From NCBI GenBank assembly GCA_029953675.1, contig JAMWBK010000003.1:1178001-1242000 (forward strand): a stretch of 64,000 nt of DNA, written 5' to 3'. A model generated the notes under the pieces. The model was not told the DNA's origin. It saw only the letters and a list, made by a program, of their open reading frames with translations, and did not search any database. The stretch is from Rhodosorus marinus. Its lineage: Eukaryota > Rhodophyta > Stylonematophyceae > Stylonematales > Stylonemataceae. The stretch's first letter is position 1; every line of letters begins with the position of its first letter. Shown here one piece after another: positions 1-10,331 of this stretch. The translations under genes were made by a program, and so were the position numbers.

Positions 1-982
1 GAACAACCTCTCACAACGTGTAAGAAAATAAACTATCCTATTGCCCAGCAGATCTTTGGGAATATGCCTAGCTTTTGTGTAAACTGAACAAACCCCGGCC
101 GCGTCCCATTCAGAGCTTTACAATGTTGAAATCCCCCCTTTTGCCCAACGTGATTTTCAAACAGGCCTAATTAGTAATGATATTTAAGAATATATTACAA
201 ACAAATTGGGAGTCATCCCCCCCGGTGTCAATTCGCACAGTTTTCCCTGCGAAAAGCTGACTCGATATGTGCGAGCGCTGACTGCCGGCCATCGGGGGAA
301 GCAAGCAATGATTGATATAAAAACCAGCACCGTAGTAGCTAATCAGAGAGCGGAGATGCACAGACCAGCGCAAAATCAGCAAAGAATTTACAGAACAGCA
401 CGCGCAATGGAAAGCCGTCCCAACCCAATTGTCCGTAAAACCATGGCAACTGATCCACATCAATCAAGTGGCAGAGTATCTTGCAACTACTTAGCAGAGC
501 AAATACCCAGACCGATTGACTTTCCATATCAATGAACTTACCCCGATCTTTATCAGAAGCGTCGAAATGAGAATGTTGTCCCAATACCAGCACGCAACAC
601 CCACCCCACCTCCCCCCTCGCTCGTCACCGTTGGGATCGGTGGGTAGCACCGTTCGGGAGGGTCAATAGAATCCTATTGGATGAAATATTTTCTCATTGG
701 GGGGCCCAATGGGAATACTTTCGTTGAACGTCAATGAGTTAGGGAGGGTTTTCAAGGACTTATTAGTAGAAGGATGAAGTGAAAGAGGGTGAGGAGAGGA
801 AGGGCGGTGAGTGCTGATGAGGATTGAAATATCAGCTAGGAGGACAAAACCTGGATTGTGGTAATTAGGGGTTCTTGGATGCGTAGGAGGTTTTATTGGG
901 CGTGGGGAGGGGCAGGATTGCGAGGTTTGACACGAGTCGGGAGGAGTTGAGTTGATTTATTTACTTTTGTGTGTTTATTTCG
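1..982. other. Intergenic, no gene recognised
   Basis: I see only short overlapping frames without family resemblance and no convincing splice-linked exons. The last 200 bases are G/T-rich and probably hold the promoter and 5' leader of the Nopp140-like gene that begins at 983. Confidence 0.5.
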
Positions 983-3417
983 ATGGAGCAGGATAGCGAT
1001 TTGATGAGCGCGATTTATGCTCATCTTAGACGAGCAGGATTGGATCGAGCCTGTACAGTTTTGAGGAAGGCTGGTGTTAAGGTGCGGTTCTTACAAGTTT
1101 GATTTTGTCTGGATGATCTGATGATACTTGGGGTTCGCCTTACTGAAGTTTGCTCTGCTCCTTGGCTTTTCTTTTTGTTCCGTAGGAGCCGACAGAAGAT
1201 GGAGAATCATTGCTCGAGATGTGGAGGAAGCGAAAGCTGAGTACTGACGAAGGGGAGAGACCGGGGAAGAAGGTGAAGAAGAGTGAGAGTGAGGACGACA
1301 GTGAAATGTCTGACTCTGAGGATAGTAGTGCATCCGATAGCGATGATGAGGAGAGCGGCGAGGGCGAGGCTACGACTGGAGATATCTCTAGAAAGCGGGG
1401 CCGAGACGAAGAAGAAAGCGATGAAGACGGCAGCAGCGAAGATGGAAGCGACGAAGAGGAGAGCAGTGAAGAAGGTAGCGATGAGGATGAAAGTGACGAT
1501 GATAGCAGTAAGGAAGAAAGCAGCAATGAAAGCGATGAATCCAGCGTGGAGGAGAAGGGCAAGAGGAAGCAGGAAAATGCCAAGGAAGAAGAATCCAGTA
1601 GCGAGGAGGAGAGTAGCGACGCAGATGATGAAAGCGATGCGGAAGAGAGCGAGGAAGAGAGTGGAAAAGATATAAGCGATGAGGAAGAAAGTAGTGATGA
1701 CAGCGGCAGTGGCGATGAGGAAGAAGATGGGGACGAGGATAGCAGCAGTGATGACGAGGAAGAAGATAAGCACAAGGATAGCAGCACTAGTGATGAGGAA
1801 GAAGACAAGGACGCGGATAGCAGCAGCAGTGGTGAGGCAGAAGATGGGGACGAGGATAGCAGCAGTAGTAATGAGGAAGAGGATAAGGACGAGGATAGCA
1901 GTAGTAGTGATGAGGAAGAAGACAAGGACGAGGATAGCAGCAGTAGTAATGAGGAAGAGGATAAGGACGAGGATAGCAGTAGTAATGATGAGGAAGAAGA
2001 CAAGGACGAGGATAGCAGCAGTAGTGATTTGGAAGAAGATAAGGACGAGGATAGCAGCAGTAGCGATGAGGACGAAGATGGGAAGGAGGATAGCAGCAGT
2101 AGTGGTGAGGAAGAAGACAAGGACGAGGACAGCAGCGGTAGTGATGAGGAAGAAGATGGGGACGAGGATAGCAGCAGTAGTGGTGAGGAAGAAGATGGGG
2201 ACGAGGATAGCGGCAGTGATGACGAGGAAGAAGATAAGGACGAGGATAGCAGCAGTAGTAATGAGGAAGAGGATAAGGACGAGGATAGCAGTAGTAGTGA
2301 TGAGGAAGAAGACAAGGACGAGGATAGCAGCAGTAGTACTGAGGAAGAAGATAAGGACGAGGATAGCAGCAGTAGTGCTGAGGAAGAAGATAAGGACGAG
2401 GATAGCAGCAGTAGTGATGAGGAAGAACATAAGGACGAGGATAGCAGTAGTAGTGATGAGGAAGAAGATAAGGACGAGGATAGCAGTAGTAGTGATGAGG
2501 AAGAAGATAAGGACGAGGATAGCAGCAGTAGTGATGAGGAAGAAGCTGCCGACAAAGACAGCAGCAGCGAGGATGACGATGACGATGATGACAAAGAGAG
2601 CAGCAGCGAGGACGAGGATGGCGATGAGGACAAGGATAGCAGCGACGAGGATGACGATGACGATGATGACAATGAGAGCAGCAGCGAGGATGAGAATGAC
2701 GCTGATGACAACGACAACGAAGACGATAGCGATGGAAAAGACAATGGCTCCAGTGAGAGTGGCGATGACGATGGTAACGACGATGATGACGAAGGTAGCG
2801 AAGGGAGTAAGGACAGTGAAGAAAAGGCAGAAAGTGACGGTGCCGAGGATGAGGACGACGATTCCGAGAGTGGTAGGGCTGGTTCTTCCGAGTGATGAGT
2901 TTATTCTTGAACCGTTCCACGGTCCATTGTCGGTTTAGAATCGATTCGCTGAACGTCATAGTTGTTGACCTGTCATAGGAGGTCCTGCGGGTGATGATGG
3001 CGACGAGAACATGAAAGAGGTAAGGACGATACAGGCATAACAACTTGTTTACACGTACTCATTTGCTCTTTGCTGTGTTCAAATCGCTGCTATTCTCAGA
3101 TCAAGTCTGCTCCAGCCACACCCACAACTAAACCCCGTAGCCCGTCCAATGGAAGAATGAAGGGAGTAAGTACGGAGCCGAGACAAAGGTTTCAGCGAGT
3201 GAAGGCCGAGGATGTGGAACTGGACGATGATAGACTGAATGACAACACTTACACAAGCAAAGGAGGTGAGACGTTCGGGTTGAAAGCCTGGAATACTCTG
3301 AAGCAGGTTCGTGGGAAAGATTTCAGGCGGGAAAAGACGAAGAAAAAACGAAATACGTTCTTCGGTGGTGGCGGGATCTCAATGGGATCGAACTCCATTA
3401 AATTCGATTCGGAATAG
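983..3417 (+). CDS. NOPP140: Nopp140/SRP40-like nucleolar phosphoprotein
   Basis: Proposed exons are 983-1081, 1186-2872, 2979-3019 and 3100-3417. All junctions are GT-AG and in phase, giving 714 residues. Exon 1 encodes a LisH-like segment (about residues 9-31, SAIYAHLRRAGLDRACTVL). Exon 2 is almost entirely Ser/Asp/Glu with Lys, built on a 13-residue repeat rich in casein kinase 2 sites. The last exon carries the conserved SRP40/Nopp140 C-terminal domain, including GGETFGLKAWNTLKQVRGKD and FFGGGGISMGSNSIKF. This LisH / acidic-serine repeat / SRP40-C order is the classical Nopp140 architecture. Family members chaperone box C/D and H/ACA snoRNPs and link the nucleolus with Cajal bodies. Human Nopp140 has alternating basic and acidic blocks; here the acidic part is nearly uninterrupted. 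Reading straight through exon 2 gives a stop at 2893, so the 41-nt exon 3 is essential to the model. Confidence 0.88.
1720..2550 (+). repeat. 39-nt coding minisatellite in Nopp140 gene
   Basis: About 20 copies of a 39-nt unit encode variants of SSSSDEEEDKDED. Units differ by point changes such as N or G for D and G for K. The repeat lies inside exon 2 and is expected to vary in copy number. It keeps several other frames open on both strands. Confidence 0.9.
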
Positions 3418-3562
3418 ACGACCCCGAGTTCCCACACACTGTTCCTAAAAAGCAGCGGCGGGCTCTGCGAAGTTTTGACGTTCACGAGGGATGCATTGTT
3501 GCACCGATTTTGCCTCTGGATGGATGAGACAAGCACGTTTCTGGTGATACTTCTGTTTCTTG

Positions 3563-3832
3563 TTAATTTTTTTTGTTCCCCACTAACATTGGGTCATTAC
3601 CTGCGGCGCAAGGTTGTACTATTGTAAATGTATCGAATACGCTTTGAACGCCAGCAAACTCTTTCGCAAGTCGAATGGCCCCCTCTTCTCTGTTGCTGTC
3701 AAGAAGCCCGCTGATAAGAAGATTCGTCGGAGGTCTGTGCGGAGAATCGAGGCCACGGAGACGGCAACATCCCGTAGACATTCCTCGTGCGATGCTTGTT
3801 CTTTGGCCTACTTCGCGTCCTGAATCTGACAC
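3563..3832 (-). CDS. Possible BON-like domain fragment, gene model unresolved
   Basis: The C-terminal part of this minus-strand frame reads NLLISGLLDSNREEGAIRLA followed by a GVQSV.D.FTIV stretch. This resembles the second half of a BON domain (beta strand, Gly, Arg/Glu-rich helix, GV..V, beta strand). The helix expected before it appears in a different frame just upstream (DVAVSVASILRTDL), which would need an unrecognised intron or a frameshift. Another upstream minus frame (3699-3938) has an arginine-rich, transit-peptide-like start. I could not join these pieces with a convincing splice pair, so this may be a last exon, a pseudogene or chance. BON domains are usually membrane-associated and ligand-binding. 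Confidence 0.28.
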   Translation of the reverse strand: MSDSGREVGQRTSIARGMSTGCCRLRGLDSPHRPPTNLLISGLLDSNREEGAIRLAKEFAGVQSVFDTFTIVQPCAAGNDPMLVGNKKN

Positions 3833-4585
3833 AACTCGAGAAGAGAGCAGCCGCCAGAGCCCGTGATATCAATCTCGCCCTAGCAGAGCAAAAGTAGACT
3901 TGACTTAACTTAATTTCCAAGGGAAATTGTAGAATCATGGTCCATCTGATCGCAGTAGTCAGAGATAATCCACGGAACCTGATCCAATTCCAGTCCCAGG
4001 AGCAGAAAAGGACACCACCATTCTTGACATGTCCTGGAAGAATCAGGCTTCAGAACATGGACGTGATTGGCATGAGGGAGAATCCATGGTCCGTCTAAAA
4101 GCACACAGTAAAGGCAATACCTTGTGAGGAAAAAAGCTGTAGGATACATCCTTCGAGGATAAGATGAGGATACGGCCGTTACGAAAATCAGTCCGGACTC
4201 ACGCTCAATCTCTATTTCAGTCAATATAAGACAATTTTTCTGTTGAATAATAGTCGATGGGAAAATTATTCTGGAATACGGAGAAGAATCCATTTTAAAA
4301 TTTAAAAGTAGACGAACGCCAGTATGTATTTTTATTATTAAACGATCGCTTCACCGGATTTGCAGTAAAAAAAAATCCAGTTCCTGGCATCTGGCACGGA
4401 AGCGCACCGATTGCGAAGAGGATCAGCAGACGCGTAGGCTCGCGTGGAGAAGGTGGAAAGGAGAATGATTTGACTGGTGTTTAGCAGTAGTATAGTCCGA
4501 TCGGCGGGAGAGACGCGCATCTTGAGTTTTGGTTTGTGGAACGCGTTTGTCTTAATGGTATGCCGATACGGGCTGTGACGATTGA
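3833..4585. other. Intergenic, nothing firm
   Basis: A 127-codon minus frame (3910-4293) overlaps the region but has no recognisable domain. It could contain 5' exons of the BON-like fragment. The end nearest 4586 is probably the promoter of the TACC-domain gene. Confidence 0.4.
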
Positions 4586-6187
4586 ATGGATTTGAGAAAT
4601 TCGGTGGAGGACAATGCGGTTGACGACGAAGAGGTTACCTTTAAACCCCGAGGGGACAGAATTCGGGAGTTTCGAAGAAGGCGAAACGAAGCGAAGAAAA
4701 GCGACGTAGCTGCGCTGAGCGAGCAGAGCGGAAAGGAGAACGTAGAGAACCATGAGCAAATCCGGCTCGACCAACCAAAGCTCAAAGATATTTCGGGCCG
4801 GGAGAAAGAAGTGGTGACTTCCATAGACAAGGCTATTCGGGAGTCTCATTCGCGACAGTCACCCATATATTCGTCAAGAGATTCGAATACTATCACTGCT
4901 ATGGAGCTCGCAACTCCCATCCTTGAGAAAAATGCTGTCGTCAAGATGGATTTGGCCACTGTTGCGAAGCACACAGCAACCAAGCGACTGGATTTCAGCG
5001 ACGCGAACGACCTAATCCTCTCTAGTGGAAAGCGCGTAGAAACTCTGACCAGTTCTCAGCAAAAAAGAGAAGCGGACAGTCGCAGTGGACAGCAACACGC
5101 TGGCGATGTAAGAGGAGATTCAACTGCCGTAGAGCCAGCAAACTCCGAGAGACAGCTTGTAACCTTCCACCTAGAGGATCAGAAGCTGGAATCGGAGGAG
5201 ATAAATGAGTCTACAGAAAAAGAACATAACTCACTGGAAGCTAGTTCCGACGGAGAAGGAACCGTTCCCAAGGACTCCGTGCACAACGATACTCACGCTG
5301 AAGATTCTGTACCTAAAGACGGAGATGATTGCTCAACAGCCAAGGACAAATGGATCGAAGAGAAGACCGGACAGGAGACGGCTATCGCTGAAGTGAACTC
5401 GTCGCTTGACGCTGAGCTGGAATCCATGCGCCTCGAGCTCGAGAAAAGGAGCAACGAGCTCACTCAGGTTAAGAATGATTTCACGGCCACTGTGCACAAA
5501 TTGACAATAGAGAGCGAACAAACGGCAGCGGAGGAGCAGTCTCTTCTAAAATCTGAGAATGAAAAGTTACAAGAGGAGCTGCGCTCAAACTCCGCGGCGT
5601 TCTCAAGCTTGAAGCAGCGATATGGCAAGTTCAAGGACGCCATCATAAAGTATGACGCTCAGGAAAAGGAGCTGATATCTCAGATACGGACGCTCAAGAA
5701 GACGCTCTTGGAACTTGAGAAATGGAACAAGGACTTCAAGCAACACGCCGAGAAGAAACTTGAAGAGGCGTTCGAGCAGGCGTGTGCATACAGAAATCAA
5801 GCGAAGGAGAAGAGCGCCGAGGCGGATAAGTTAATAGCAGAAGGGATAGATCTAAAGGATAGCTTGGATGCCGTCCAGAAAGCCAAACAGGAGCTTGAGG
5901 TTAAGGTCCAGTCCCTTGCGGCTGAAGTGGCGGAACTTCGTCAGACTGTACATAGACTAAATAGATCCGGACAGAGCCTGAGCGAAAGCAAACAGATTGA
6001 GGACCGATTGACGGCATGCGAAGAAGAAAATAAGGCGCTTAAAGTGAAAATGTTCGATTCCATGCAGCTAATGGAGGCTCTGAGGAAGGAGCGCGACGAT
6101 GAGCGGACTGCGAAAACTGCGCTTGAAAAGCAAAACAATGAGCTCCAAACTCTGTGCGATGAGCTCTTCTTAAAGCTCGAAGTGTAG
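4586..6187 (+). CDS. TACC-domain coiled-coil protein
   Basis: This is an intronless frame of 533 residues. Residues 1-270 are polar, charged and low complexity. From about 275 to the end the sequence is a continuous coiled coil. Within it, YGKFKDAIIKYDAQEKELIS, WNKDFKQHAEKKLEEA and the ending NELQTLCDELFLKLEV match the diagnostic pattern of the TACC domain, whose members end near ICDELI.K. TACC proteins bind XMAP215/ch-TOG microtubule polymerases and are targeted to centrosomes or spindle poles by Aurora A. In fungi they include Alp7 and Mia1. The family is best known from animals and fungi, so an algal-type member would be notable. The chief alternative is a generic golgin- or SMC-like coiled coil. 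The ending and the YxKxK...YxxxExxL spacing make TACC the better reading. A TPX2-like gene lies at 25854-27157. Confidence 0.68.
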   Translation: MDLRNSVEDNAVDDEEVTFKPRGDRIREFRRRRNEAKKSDVAALSEQSGKENVENHEQIRLDQPKLKDISGREKEVVTSIDKAIRESHSRQSPIYSSRDSNTITAMELATPILEKNAVVKMDLATVAKHTATKRLDFSDANDLILSSGKRVETLTSSQQKREADSRSGQQHAGDVRGDSTAVEPANSERQLVTFHLEDQKLESEEINESTEKEHNSLEASSDGEGTVPKDSVHNDTHAEDSVPKDGDDCSTAKDKWIEEKTGQETAIAEVNSSLDAELESMRLELEKRSNELTQVKNDFTATVHKLTIESEQTAAEEQSLLKSENEKLQEELRSNSAAFSSLKQRYGKFKDAIIKYDAQEKELISQIRTLKKTLLELEKWNKDFKQHAEKKLEEAFEQACAYRNQAKEKSAEADKLIAEGIDLKDSLDAVQKAKQELEVKVQSLAAEVAELRQTVHRLNRSGQSLSESKQIEDRLTACEEENKALKVKMFDSMQLMEALRKERDDERTAKTALEKQNNELQTLCDELFLKLEV

Positions 6188-6948
6188 TTGAATAATCCAA
6201 AACCCCTAGCAAATTAGAAACAACAAAAGAAGACGTTCTTCCGTTCGCCACTGTGCACATCATCTCCTCAAACGTCTTCCACCCTGGTATCCACCGCAGA
6301 AACCAAAAGTCTGCGTTCATGTTATCAAAATGAATGCGTTGAGATGAAAACCACATGTTTTGCAGCAGAACGCTATGGAGCATAGGCGACTGGACCTTCT
6401 AATTATGGAGCATATAGAGCACCTATGCTCAATAGTAGAGGCCTTCGCATGGGAAAGCGTACTTCATCACTGCCAGGTAAAACGAGGTGAGCCGGATAAA
6501 CAGGCTGCAGAAAACCCCCATAGAGGTTTAGCAATGATATCTGCAGTATTATCCTGGGCTTGCTTGGTGCAAATGTCCACAGAGGTCTGGATATTCGCCT
6601 ACTTCGTCAAGAAGCTCCCTGTTGGCGTCGAGCATAACCCTGAAGACTAGTGCTCCTCGACGTGACCTACTGATCTCCCAAGTTGATCGGTAGTTGTTGA
6701 GTTCAGATTAGAACGCTGCAGTATAGCTCTCTAGCAAAAAAGGAGGAGAAAAACTCGCTAGACACCGCATTTTGCGTAGAGCGTTTGCCAAAGGCATCGA
6801 TGTCGATCCCAATCTAAGCATAGTCACAAGTTTCTCGTGTTTCCTCGACAGCGTCGTGGGAGCGTGTGTGGACTGGACCGAAATGGTGTTGAGGACGTTT
6901 TCAACAGAAAAAACTATTCGAAGCTTCAATTGAGAACCAATCGCCATC
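6188..6948. other. Interval with unassigned open frames
   Basis: A plus frame of 96 codons (about 6360-6650) has no domain I recognise. A second open stretch begins after a ctctctag at about 6726-6733 and runs to a TGA near 6932, including KGIDVDPNLSIVTSF. Splice-like sites exist (gtaaaacg near 6479, ctgcag near 6546), so these could be exons of one small gene, but no frame-consistent chain convinced me. Confidence 0.3.
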
Positions 6949-7199
6949 ATGTCCGTGAGCTTTATCTCATCCTCTAATATTGGATCGGATACTCATGTAC
7001 AGAACAAGCTTCAACGAGACAAGAGGCAATCTGAATCGTTTGAGATTCGATCAACTCGGCGGAAACCGATCTCACGTGTTGATACAGTGAGGATGTCTCT
7101 GCAAACAGGTGAGCGGATTCACTCCAGATGTTTTCACCTACATCGAGCGTAGAGCTTTCTTCTGGTATTGGTTTTGGCGGAGTTTGGGAAATCTATTGA
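6949..7199 (+). CDS. Putative small two-exon protein, unknown function
   Basis: Proposed exons 6949-7108 and 7153-7199 (donor ggtgagc, acceptor gcgtag) give a 68-residue Arg/Ser-rich protein ending SSGIGFGGVWEIY. Phase is preserved and the stop lies 70 bases before the P5CR start codon. I recognise no domain. The splice pair is plausible but the predicted intron is only 44 nt, shorter than most here. It could equally be a 5' leader exon of the P5CR transcript. Confidence 0.22.
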
Positions 7200-7268
7200 A
7201 TCGCAGCCTGACAGAATCATACTGTGTTAGTCTTTGGGCGCGCGGCTGTTGTAGAGGGACAGAATAAG

Positions 7269-8294
7269 ATGGCAACGAAAATTGGATTCATTGGTGGTGG
7301 GATGATGGCCATGGCCATCGCCGAAGGGCTCGTGCAGCAGGGGAAGTTCTCGAAGGATCAGATTCTGATTTCTGAGACCTACCCGCCGAGGCGTGAGTAC
7401 CTACTTGAGAATGGATGGGAGCTGGTGGAGTCGAGGAAGCTTGTAGAGGAATCTGAGCTTGCTTTTTTGGCAGTGAAGCCGTACGATGTTAGCAAGGTGA
7501 GCAATCGATGTCTGTCTCTGATTGAGCTTGTCCAATTACCATCGAGAGTCTCTATATATTCGGTGCTCTGAATCTTTGGTGTTGTGCCAGGTTCTGGGAG
7601 CGCTTAGCAACATTGCTGGTTCAAGAGCTACGATTGTATCAATTGCCGCAGGAGTGAGTCTCGAAACTATGCAGAGTTATAACCCAGATTTCACGTACGT
7701 AAGAGTGATGCCGAATACTCCTTGTCTCGTCAATTATGGTGCCTCGGCGGTCAGTTCAACTTCCCCTGAGCTGGCGGAAAAAGTACGAGATATTATGTCT
7801 GCCGTCGGAATCGCGGTGATAGTGCCTGAATCCCAGATCGATGCGGTGACCTGTATCAGCGGTAGTGGTCCCGCATACGGATATGTGTTCATTGAGACGT
7901 TGGCGGATGCAGGTACCAAAAATCTCTCCATCCGGTTCTCGAAATCCCAAATGGCGTCGACTTATCTCCGAAGCTCTTTGTAGGTGTAATGAAAGGCTTA
8001 TCTAGAGAAACGGCGAAAGCTCTTGCAATCCAAACGGTTCTTGGAGCGGCGCAAATGGTTAAACAAACAGAGGGTCATCCTGCCCAACTGCGCAACAATG
8101 TCGAGTCCCCTGGCGGGACTACCATCGCTGCGGTAAGTATTTGACCCGCTTGGGTGGAAACTGGACTATGTCAGAATTTCTAAATGAAGAGCTTCGGTTA
8201 GGTTCGCGCCCTGGAAAAGAGCGGTTTCCGTGACGCAGTTTATTCTGCTGTCGAAGCGTGCCATGACCGGCTGAAGGAAATGGGAAATATGTGA
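7269..8294 (+). CDS. P5CR: Pyrroline-5-carboxylate reductase
   Basis: Exons 7269-7496, 7591-7912, 7984-8132 and 8202-8294 give 263 residues, a normal length for the family. The enzyme reduces 1-pyrroline-5-carboxylate to proline with NAD(P)H, the last step of proline synthesis. The N-terminus has the Rossmann fingerprint KIGFIGGGMMAMAIAEGL. All signature motifs are intact: RVMPNTPC, CISGSGPAYGYVFIE, the helix SRETAKALAIQTVLGAAQMV, and the catalytic loop SPGGTTIAAVRALEKSGFR. No targeting peptide is evident, so a cytosolic enzyme is likely. The start was chosen as the first ATG before the Rossmann strand; an upstream ATG-less extension (7224) adds nothing conserved. A divergent paralogue lies 2 kb downstream on the same strand. 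Confidence 0.95.
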
Positions 8295-9283
8295 TTTCAG
8301 GTGGGATAAACTCGTGGCGCTGCGGGCATTGAATGATGAAGCTCTGTAGTTCGGCTATTCAAAAGTGAAACTTTAGGCGATAGCTACTAACTGCAAGGCG
8401 AGTCCCCTGGAACCGATTGTTTCCGGAGAGTACTAAGCTGAAGGACCTGTTTTCGTTGACCTCGCCCGTTGTTTGGGAACAACAGGAACAGAGAAGAAAG
8501 GAGTTCTTTGCCATAGCTTGTCTTTCGTTGATGTTTAAAGCGCGAGACGAGAGGAACTTGTTCACGGGCCTTTGATTGCTTTGGTGGTGTCTGCTTCTAG
8601 GCTATCGTTAGGGTGTATTCGAGCATGGCGAACAGACCCGTGTCTGTTCTGAAAACAACAAAGGGACGATGAACTTAAAGATGCTTGCCTCAGTTTTGCC
8701 TATAGCCCCTTTGAGGTTTTCTTTCAGTTTTATTGCTTCTCGGGTTGTTGACTTGTTGATGACTTTGTGGCTAACATTTTGACGCGGCTACCTATACGGT
8801 CCACGTTTCCAGCACTGCTGTGAAATTGTTCTTGTTCCCCTCGCTTCGATCTCGAACACAATCGGAGCACCAAATAGTTTAGCCACCCACTTGAAAACAT
8901 ACTCATAACTACCAACCGCCAAGTCAGCTCGACCTCGCCAAACCACTGTAAGCCCCCGCTAAGCAACCTCATCGTAACGGAAAGAAAAGAACAATATTGT
9001 CCTAAAACACCTTTTGATACATCCAAAACAAATCATTCCTAAAACATTAACTAAAAGAAATTTTGCCAACAAATTCTAGTAAATAATTAAATATATCTAA
9101 GTAGAAGTATAACTAAATTATGATATTTTTAGGTACGTTGGTCCCAGTTAGTGGGCTATCCCCAAGTTCGTTGACAGATGTGAAAAATCGATTTGGGTTT
9201 TAATTCTTGTGTGATTGCGTGTGTGCTGGTGGACTCCTTTTTTTTTCCTTTTTTCTTTCGTCCAGGTTTATTTATTCCAAGCC

Positions 9284-9395
9284 CTTGTAATCCTCTAAAA
9301 CCCTATGGAATAATCGGTCGGCGTCCACACGTAAAACCCATTTTATCAATCTGGGTGTACCGTTTTCGGTATTAAATACCGGTTATCCTAAATTG
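9284..9395 (+). repeat. Diverged direct repeat, copy 1
   Basis: Shares CCCTTGTAATCCTCTAA, a following CCCTAT.GGAT.A block, an AATCTGG.CGTACCG-like block and GGTTATCCTA with the copy at 9768-9860. Spacing between blocks is similar. Confidence 0.55.
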
Positions 9396-9767
9396 TTTCG
9401 ATACTATTGTTGGAAGGGGTTATTACTTCTATTGCACACCCCTACTGTAGAGTGATGGGGCATGATAACGAGCATGGAGTCGACTATCAATATCTATGGA
9501 GGTTGCCACTGGATTTGTCCATGACGAGTAAAGGGAGAAGGTTCAGGGAGTTGTTTCTATTCTACCCAGCGAAATAGTCCTATTGGGCTCTATGAAGCAG
9601 TGGTCCAAAACGGAAGTCATTGAATCTCTCTCCATTGGATATACGAGCTCAACTTATTCGGGGCTCGTGCCAACGGTTGGGTACTAAACAGCTTCACCCT
9701 TTCAGCCTCTGCCAACACGGCCATCAGGCGGGTAAGGAATTCATTAGTGCTACCCCTATACTGCAGC

Positions 9768-9860
9768 GGCCCTTGTAATCCTCTAATATACCCTATCGGA
9801 TCACCCCCCTCCAATGTCCTAATCTGGACGTACCGACTACAGTAGTTATCCTATACGTAT
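9768..9860 (+). repeat. Diverged direct repeat, copy 2
   Basis: Second copy of the element at 9284-9395, about 485 bases downstream in the same orientation. Confidence 0.55.
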
Positions 9861-10331
9861 AAGCGATACCAATTCAACTACTTCATACCCTTAGCTGGAA
9901 GTTTGATGCTGAAACCACATCCCGTCAAACACATGTGGGAGGGGGGGAGGGCTGTTGGGGCTATCCATGGGAATCGTAAGCAAGGTTGGAGAGATGGATT
10001 GAGATATTCTTCTTTTTTTTTTTGCAAATTTGTTGAGAGAGTACTAGATGTGTCGAGCATGGATTAGTGGGTTGCCCTGTCTTGAGGGATAATGAAAAGG
10101 TTTGCTATTTGAATTTCTGGGTTGAGTGAATGGGGCAATCGAGAGATCGCATGCGCGTATTGATGTTGATGATGTAGCTTCAGTGAGGAGGTTGGGTGCG
10201 CGGCTATAAAGATATCGAGTATGGACTGGTTTGACGATGTCTTGGTAGGTTAGTCGCTGGAATAGTCTATTACGAGTTTGAACTTGAAGCTGTTGTGAGA
10301 TGCGCTTGTTAAGATTGGTTGAGTTTTGAGC

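Larger units (their letters stand above)
8295..10331. other. Two-kilobase gap between P5CR paralogues
   Basis: No gene is recognised. It contains an AT-rich patch near 9050-9150 and two diverged copies of a roughly 90-base repeat (listed separately). This may mark an old transposon insertion between the tandem duplicates. Confidence 0.45.

Noticed and set aside
1140-3043. Four long alternative frames over the Nopp140 exon (two Ser/Leu or hydrophobic antisense, two Arg/Met or His/Pro-rich).
   Set aside because: All are by-products of the 39-nt repeat, which contains no stop in several frames. Composition is unlike real proteins, and the Nopp140 frame has conserved ends.
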